Shown here: one piece after another, positions 60,129 to 64,000 of the stretch
How the letters are laid out: each line of letters begins with the position of its first letter
Numbering within the stretch: the first letter of the stretch is position 1
Assembly (NCBI RefSeq): GCF_043951865.1
Contig: NZ_JBINJF010000014.1
Span: 46,646-110,645, forward strand
Direction: 5' to 3'
DNA: 64,000 nt
Source of the DNA: JAMQKA01 sp043951865
GTDB taxonomy: Bacteria; Bacteroidota; Rhodothermia; Balneolales; Balneolaceae
Made by a program: the position numbers and the translations under genes
The notes under the pieces: generated by a model
Seen by the model: only the letters and a program-made list of their open reading frames with translations
What the model was told of the DNA's origin: nothing
The model's database searches: none

Positions 60129-63100
60129 ATGCTTGATCTATTGAGAAACAAAAGACTGCGTTCTCTGCGATATATAATCGGAGTGCTAGTTGCCGGTTTA
60201 CTGGTTGCCGGCTGCAATCGTTCCGAAGAACTACAGTGGCAGCAGGAGGACGGCTACCGTTGGGCGGAGCCTGCCACCGGTTTTTTTGAGAGTGGAGAGG
60301 TCGGGTTTACTGAACTCGCTTCCTCTGAAACGAATATCACTTTTTCAAACGATATAACTGAACAGGAGCTTTCGGACAACCGCCACTACCTGAATGGATC
60401 CGGAGTCGCCGCGGGAGATGTGGACGGCGACGGGCGGGTCGATCTCTACTTTGCGGGACTGAAAAACCCGAACAAGCTGTACAAAAACCGGGGAAACATG
60501 CAGTTTGAGGATGTGACTGAAGCCGCCGGTGTTGCCCACGAAGACCACTACTCCACGGGTGCCGTTTTTGCAGATGTCAACGGCGACTCGCACCTGGACC
60601 TGCTGGTGACCTCTATCTATAAGGATATTGCGCTCTACATCAATGACGGGGATGGCAATTTCACGCTCGAAGAAAACAGCGGGTTGGGCCCGGGGCAGGG
60701 CAGCACCACCATGACCCTGGCCGATATTGACGGCGACGGGGACCTGGATCTCTACGTGGCAAAATACAAGGAGAAATCGGTCAAGGATATCTACACAACC
60801 GAAGAGCTTGATTGGAATACCATCCTGAATGAACCGTATAATGAGCAGCAGCAAACCGGTCCCTATACCCTGGTCCCCCCCTTTGATGAGCATTACGAGA
60901 TCTTTATGGATGAAGAGAACCGCCTGGCGGGCCTGGCGGAAACCGGGCAGGAAGATGACCTCTATCTAAACCAGGGAGGAACCTTTGAGGAGGTTGCCGA
61001 TACGCGCCCGGTGTTCCTGGATGAGGAGGGAGCTCCCTACGGCCTGCAGCCCGACTGGGGACTAACGGCCAAGTTCCAGGACCTGAACGGGGACGGCTTG
61101 CCAGACCTGTATGTCTGCAACGACTTTTTTACCAAAGACCGGGTATGGATAAACCAGGGAGAGGGTGTATTCCAGGCGATATCCCGCAACGCCATCCGCA
61201 ATTTGAGCTTCGCCTGCATGGGCGTCGATATGGCCGATATCAACCGCGACGGGGAGCTCGATATTTTCACGGCCGAGATGCTCAGCTCTGAACACAGCGA
61301 GCGGCTGCGCCAGGTGGGCTCCGACGATCCCAATCCCGATGACTACAGAAACACGGAAGCACGCCCCACCAACAATCGAAACTCGCTGTACCTGAAACGG
61401 GAGGATGAAACCTATGCGGAAATCTCGTACCTAAGTGGAGTGGAGGCCACCGGCTGGTCGTGGGATGCCACTTTTTTGGATATAGATCTGGACGGCTATG
61501 AGGATCTGATCGTTAATAACGGGTACCTCTATCATATCCTGGATATGGATGCACAGATCGGGATGATGCGGAAAGGCCGGAATATGGATGAGCATTTTAC
61601 CGAATTCATGCAGGGGGCCCCGGACCTGGAGCTGCAGAACAGGATTCTGATGAATAACGGCGACCTTACGTTTCGGGACCAGAGCACGGATCTCGGATTT
61701 GTGGGAGCGGATATTTCCCACGGCATGGCCGTGGCTGATCTCGATAATGACGGGGCGCTCGACCTCGTCATGAACCGCATGAACGAGGAGGCGGGCGTAT
61801 ATCAAAATAATACGACACGACCGCGTATTGCGGTCCGATTAATCGGGGAAGCCCCCAATACCCAGGCTATAGGAGCAAAAGTAAAGCTGGAGGGGGGACC
61901 GGTCGTTCAGCAGAAAGAGATCTCCTCGGGAGGAGACTACCTTTCAGGATCAGATCCGTTGGTGGTGTTTGCGGCCGACCCTGAAAATACCGATCACCGC
62001 CTGACGATTACCTGGCCGGATGGCACAGTAAGTCGTATTGACGATATACATCCCGACCGGATATATGAGATTGAGGAATCCGCGAGTGAGCGCGTTAAAC
62101 CAGGAAGAACCGACCCTGAAGCTGCTCCACCATTATTTGAGGATGTTTCCAGCCGGATTGGTCACCGCCACCACGAAAATGATTTCCAGGATTTTCAGCT
62201 GCAGCCGCTGCTGCCGATCGGCATGAGCAAGCTGGGGCCCGGTATTTCGTGGATCGATATCGACGGGGACCGGGACGATGAGCTGCTGATAAGTTCGGGT
62301 CAGGGAGGGGAAACCGCTGTATATGATAATACCGGTGACGCCGCGTTTCGTCAGTTGACGGTTAATGAGTTGAGCAGCACAGCGCCCGGCGACCAGACCG
62401 CTGTTGTGGGGTGGGAAGGGGAGCACGGCGTACGGCTTTTTACCGGGAGCGCAAACTACGAGCAGGGCAAGCTCCGGGTGCCGTCGGCGTACCAGTACCA
62501 GGTCAACGGGTTGACGGATGTCCGCCGGGATTCCCTGCCTGACAATATCTCTACCACCGGCCCGCTGGCTGCGGCCGACTACGACAACGATGGGCAGGTG
62601 GACCTCTTTGTGGGGGGACGCTTCGTCCCCGGACACTACCCGATGGATGCCCCTTCCCGGTTGTACCGGAACGAGCAGGGTACAATGGTTCTGGATAGAC
62701 AGAATTCCCGAACCCTGCAGGAGGCGGGACTGGTAACGGGGGCTGTCTTTACCGACATCGACCGCGATGGAGACCAGGACCTGGTGCTGAGCCGGGGATG
62801 GGATTCCCTGCTGCTCCTGGAAAACCAAAACGGTGTCTTCACTGATGCCACGGAACGGTATGGGCTCGACGAATACAAGGGCTGGTGGCACGGCATTGCC
62901 ACGGGAGATTTTAACAACGACGGCAAGCCCGACCTGGTTGCCACGAACCGGGGACTCAACAGTTCGTACCAGCTGGAGATGGGCAAGCCGCTCCGGCTCT
63001 ATTTCAGTGATTTTAACGGCGACCAGTGGGTGGAAATAATTGAGAGTTATGCTTCAGCGGAAGGGGAGTACGTACCCAGAAAACGGCTCTTTAACTACGG

Positions 63101-63866
63101 GTCGGTTCCGGCCATCGCCAATCGCATCCGAAGCCACGAGCAGTTTGCCAACACGACGTTGAGAGAACTTTTCGGGTCCCGGCTTCAAAATATCCCCTAC
63201 AAAGAAATTAATACCCTGCAGCATACCCTTTTTCTCAGTTCAGAGAACGGGTTTGAAGCCCACCCGCTCCCGATGGAAGCCCAGTTCAGCGTGGCTTTTC
63301 ACGCAGGAGTGGCCGACATGGACAACGACGGAAACGAAGATCTCTTTTTGAGCCAAAACTTTTTCGCGTTTCCCCGGCAGGTACCGCGGCAGGATGCGGG
63401 AAGGGGACTGTGGCTCAAAGGTGACGGAGAGGGTGGCCTGCTACCGGTCCCGGGAAGTCGCTCCGGCATCAGGATTTATGGGGAGCAGCGCGGCGCGGCA
63501 TTCAGTGATTTCAACCGCGACGGCCGGGTGGACCTGGCCGTATCCCAAAACAGTTATGACACCAGGCTCTACGTGAACCAGACCGAAAACAGGGGGTATC
63601 GAGTCAGCCTGGAAGGCCCCCCGGAAAACCGGGATGGTATCGGTTCCGGCATTCGGCTGGTCTACGCGGGACGGGAAACCAGGGGACCGCTGCGAGAAAT
63701 ACAGGCGGGTTCCGGCTACTGGTCGCAAAACAGCGTGACCCAGGTGATGGGAGCCGAAGCGGAGGCGGAACAGATCGAAATCCACTGGTACGACGGCCGT
63801 ATCCAGACTGTGAACATTGAAGATGGAAAATGGGACTATATCATCTCATATCCCGCTGACAACTGA
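60129..63866 (+). CDS. Large ASPIC/UnbV and FG-GAP (VCBS) repeat lipoprotein
   Basis: 1245 residues. Lipobox LLVAGC at about residue 30, then series of calcium-binding FG-GAP/VCBS units: GVAAGDVDGDGRVDLYF, AVFADVNGDSHLDLLV, TLADIDGDGDLDLYV, FQDLNGDGLPDLYV, AVADLDNDGALDLVM, then an ASPIC/UnbV domain (IAVRLIGEAPNTQAIGAKVKLEGG ... LTITWPDGTVSRID, about 565-640), and a second round of repeats (WIDIDGDRDDELLI, AADYDNDGQVDLFV, FTDIDRDGDQDLVL, VADMDNDGNEDLFL, FSDFNRDGRVDLAV) ending in a second ASPIC-like part. It forms beta-propellers at the cell surface, possibly for carbohydrate or protein binding. The duplicated architecture, propeller-ASPIC twice, is typical of Bacteroidota CRTAC1-like lipoproteins found near SusCD. 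Confidence 0.93.
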   Translation: MLDLLRNKRLRSLRYIIGVLVAGLLVAGCNRSEELQWQQEDGYRWAEPATGFFESGEVGFTELASSETNITFSNDITEQELSDNRHYLNGSGVAAGDVDGDGRVDLYFAGLKNPNKLYKNRGNMQFEDVTEAAGVAHEDHYSTGAVFADVNGDSHLDLLVTSIYKDIALYINDGDGNFTLEENSGLGPGQGSTTMTLADIDGDGDLDLYVAKYKEKSVKDIYTTEELDWNTILNEPYNEQQQTGPYTLVPPFDEHYEIFMDEENRLAGLAETGQEDDLYLNQGGTFEEVADTRPVFLDEEGAPYGLQPDWGLTAKFQDLNGDGLPDLYVCNDFFTKDRVWINQGEGVFQAISRNAIRNLSFACMGVDMADINRDGELDIFTAEMLSSEHSERLRQVGSDDPNPDDYRNTEARPTNNRNSLYLKREDETYAEISYLSGVEATGWSWDATFLDIDLDGYEDLIVNNGYLYHILDMDAQIGMMRKGRNMDEHFTEFMQGAPDLELQNRILMNNGDLTFRDQSTDLGFVGADISHGMAVADLDNDGALDLVMNRMNEEAGVYQNNTTRPRIAVRLIGEAPNTQAIGAKVKLEGGPVVQQKEISSGGDYLSGSDPLVVFAADPENTDHRLTITWPDGTVSRIDDIHPDRIYEIEESASERVKPGRTDPEAAPPLFEDVSSRIGHRHHENDFQDFQLQPLLPIGMSKLGPGISWIDIDGDRDDELLISSGQGGETAVYDNTGDAAFRQLTVNELSSTAPGDQTAVVGWEGEHGVRLFTGSANYEQGKLRVPSAYQYQVNGLTDVRRDSLPDNISTTGPLAAADYDNDGQVDLFVGGRFVPGHYPMDAPSRLYRNEQGTMVLDRQNSRTLQEAGLVTGAVFTDIDRDGDQDLVLSRGWDSLLLLENQNGVFTDATERYGLDEYKGWWHGIATGDFNNDGKPDLVATNRGLNSSYQLEMGKPLRLYFSDFNGDQWVEIIESYASAEGEYVPRKRLFNYGSVPAIANRIRSHEQFANTTLRELFGSRLQNIPYKEINTLQHTLFLSSENGFEAHPLPMEAQFSVAFHAGVADMDNDGNEDLFLSQNFFAFPRQVPRQDAGRGLWLKGDGEGGLLPVPGSRSGIRIYGEQRGAAFSDFNRDGRVDLAVSQNSYDTRLYVNQTENRGYRVSLEGPPENRDGIGSGIRLVYAGRETRGPLREIQAGSGYWSQNSVTQVMGAEAEAEQIEIHWYDGRIQTVNIEDGKWDYIISYPADN

Positions 63867-63940
63867 TTGCGCGCTGGTTCAGCAAATAAAACATTGGTTC
63901 CAAAACACTGTTGTCCGGGGAAAATAGTAAGAAAATAAAA

Positions 63941-63964
63941 AAGCGGAGTCGCATTTGACCCCGC
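63941..63964. terminator. Weak hairpin after the ASPIC lipoprotein gene
   Basis: GCGGAGTC (63942-63949) pairs with GACCCCGC with one mismatch; TTTTT comes 15 bp later (63975-63979). It may be the terminator of the large gene, 75 bp after its stop. Confidence 0.4.
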
Positions 63965-64000
63965 CTTGCGGTAGTTTTTGGAAGCACCACCAACCAAACA

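Noticed and set aside
1..64000. CRISPR arrays, tRNA or rRNA genes, prophage, complete insertion sequences.
   Set aside because: I looked for regularly spaced repeats, cloverleaf-like sequences and transposase or integrase frames and found none. The repeats present are dispersed and non-coding.

Overview
This window looks like a piece of a chromosome from a Bacteroidota-type bacterium, most likely of the Balneolota/Rhodothermia side. The reasons are a SusC/SusD pair, a fused CcoN-CcoO cbb3 oxidase operon, ASPIC/UnbV-FG-GAP lipoproteins, AraC regulators with a small N-terminal alpha/beta domain, frequent absence of clear Shine-Dalgarno sites, and many small dispersed palindromic repeats. The assignment is inference from gene content. 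I saw no rRNA, tRNA, CRISPR array, prophage or complete transposase.

Layout. 0-8.1 kb (minus strand): a glycan- or polymer-uptake block with SusD (cut by the left edge), SusC, a LacI regulator, a 2-hydroxyacid dehydrogenase and an outer-membrane porin; LacI-type operators lie between lacI and susC. 8.5-9.7 kb: arsR-arsM arsenic methylation operon. 10.3-14.3 kb: LapA-like protein, SLC13-type anion transporter with RCK domains, BON-MscS channel. 14.4-33 kb: a stress and envelope island with an ice-binding-like protein, M48 lipoprotein protease, two DUF2959 lipoproteins, YtxH and SLBB proteins, tiny membrane proteins, a giant CheB-CheR-PAS-GAF-histidine kinase beside a LuxR response regulator, a second kinase, a 40-residue lysine-rich protein and a fatty acid desaturase. 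33.6-46.3 kb (plus strand): an amine/polyamine cluster of class III aminotransferase, nitrilase-family amidase, Orn/Lys/Arg decarboxylase, ATP-grasp ligase and succinate-semialdehyde-type dehydrogenase, followed by a cupin, an unknown helical protein, a sigma-54 activator without a sensor domain and an AraC regulator. 46.9-56.6 kb: Rrf2 regulator and a full cbb3 oxidase set (ccoI-S-NO-Q-P-G-H plus a SafE/UreH-like membrane protein). 57-63.9 kb: Gfo/Idh/MocA oxidoreductase, LacI regulator and a large ASPIC/FG-GAP lipoprotein, again looking like carbohydrate metabolism.

The most interesting observation is a bipartite 35-bp promoter-like motif, GYGATATWTRYAA then 16 bases then TRTAAY, with identical spacing in seven places between 15.8 and 31.8 kb. 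Each copy points at a stress or envelope gene: ice-binding protein, a small membrane protein, DUF2959 no. 1, YtxH-SLBB, a 51-residue membrane protein, DUF2959 no. 2 and the 40-residue basic protein. A weaker eighth copy precedes a histidine kinase. I read this as an undescribed local stress regulon, possibly served by an alternative sigma factor or activator, with sensor kinases encoded in the middle of it.

Second is the polyamine cluster: its five enzymes would fit an acyl-protected (Puu-like) route for amine breakdown or a new amide product, with an ATP-grasp enzyme where a glutamine-synthetase-like ligase would be expected. Third is a set of five dispersed repeat families; one is MITE-like and encodes two hairpins whose loops are complementary, with a compensatory stem change between copies.
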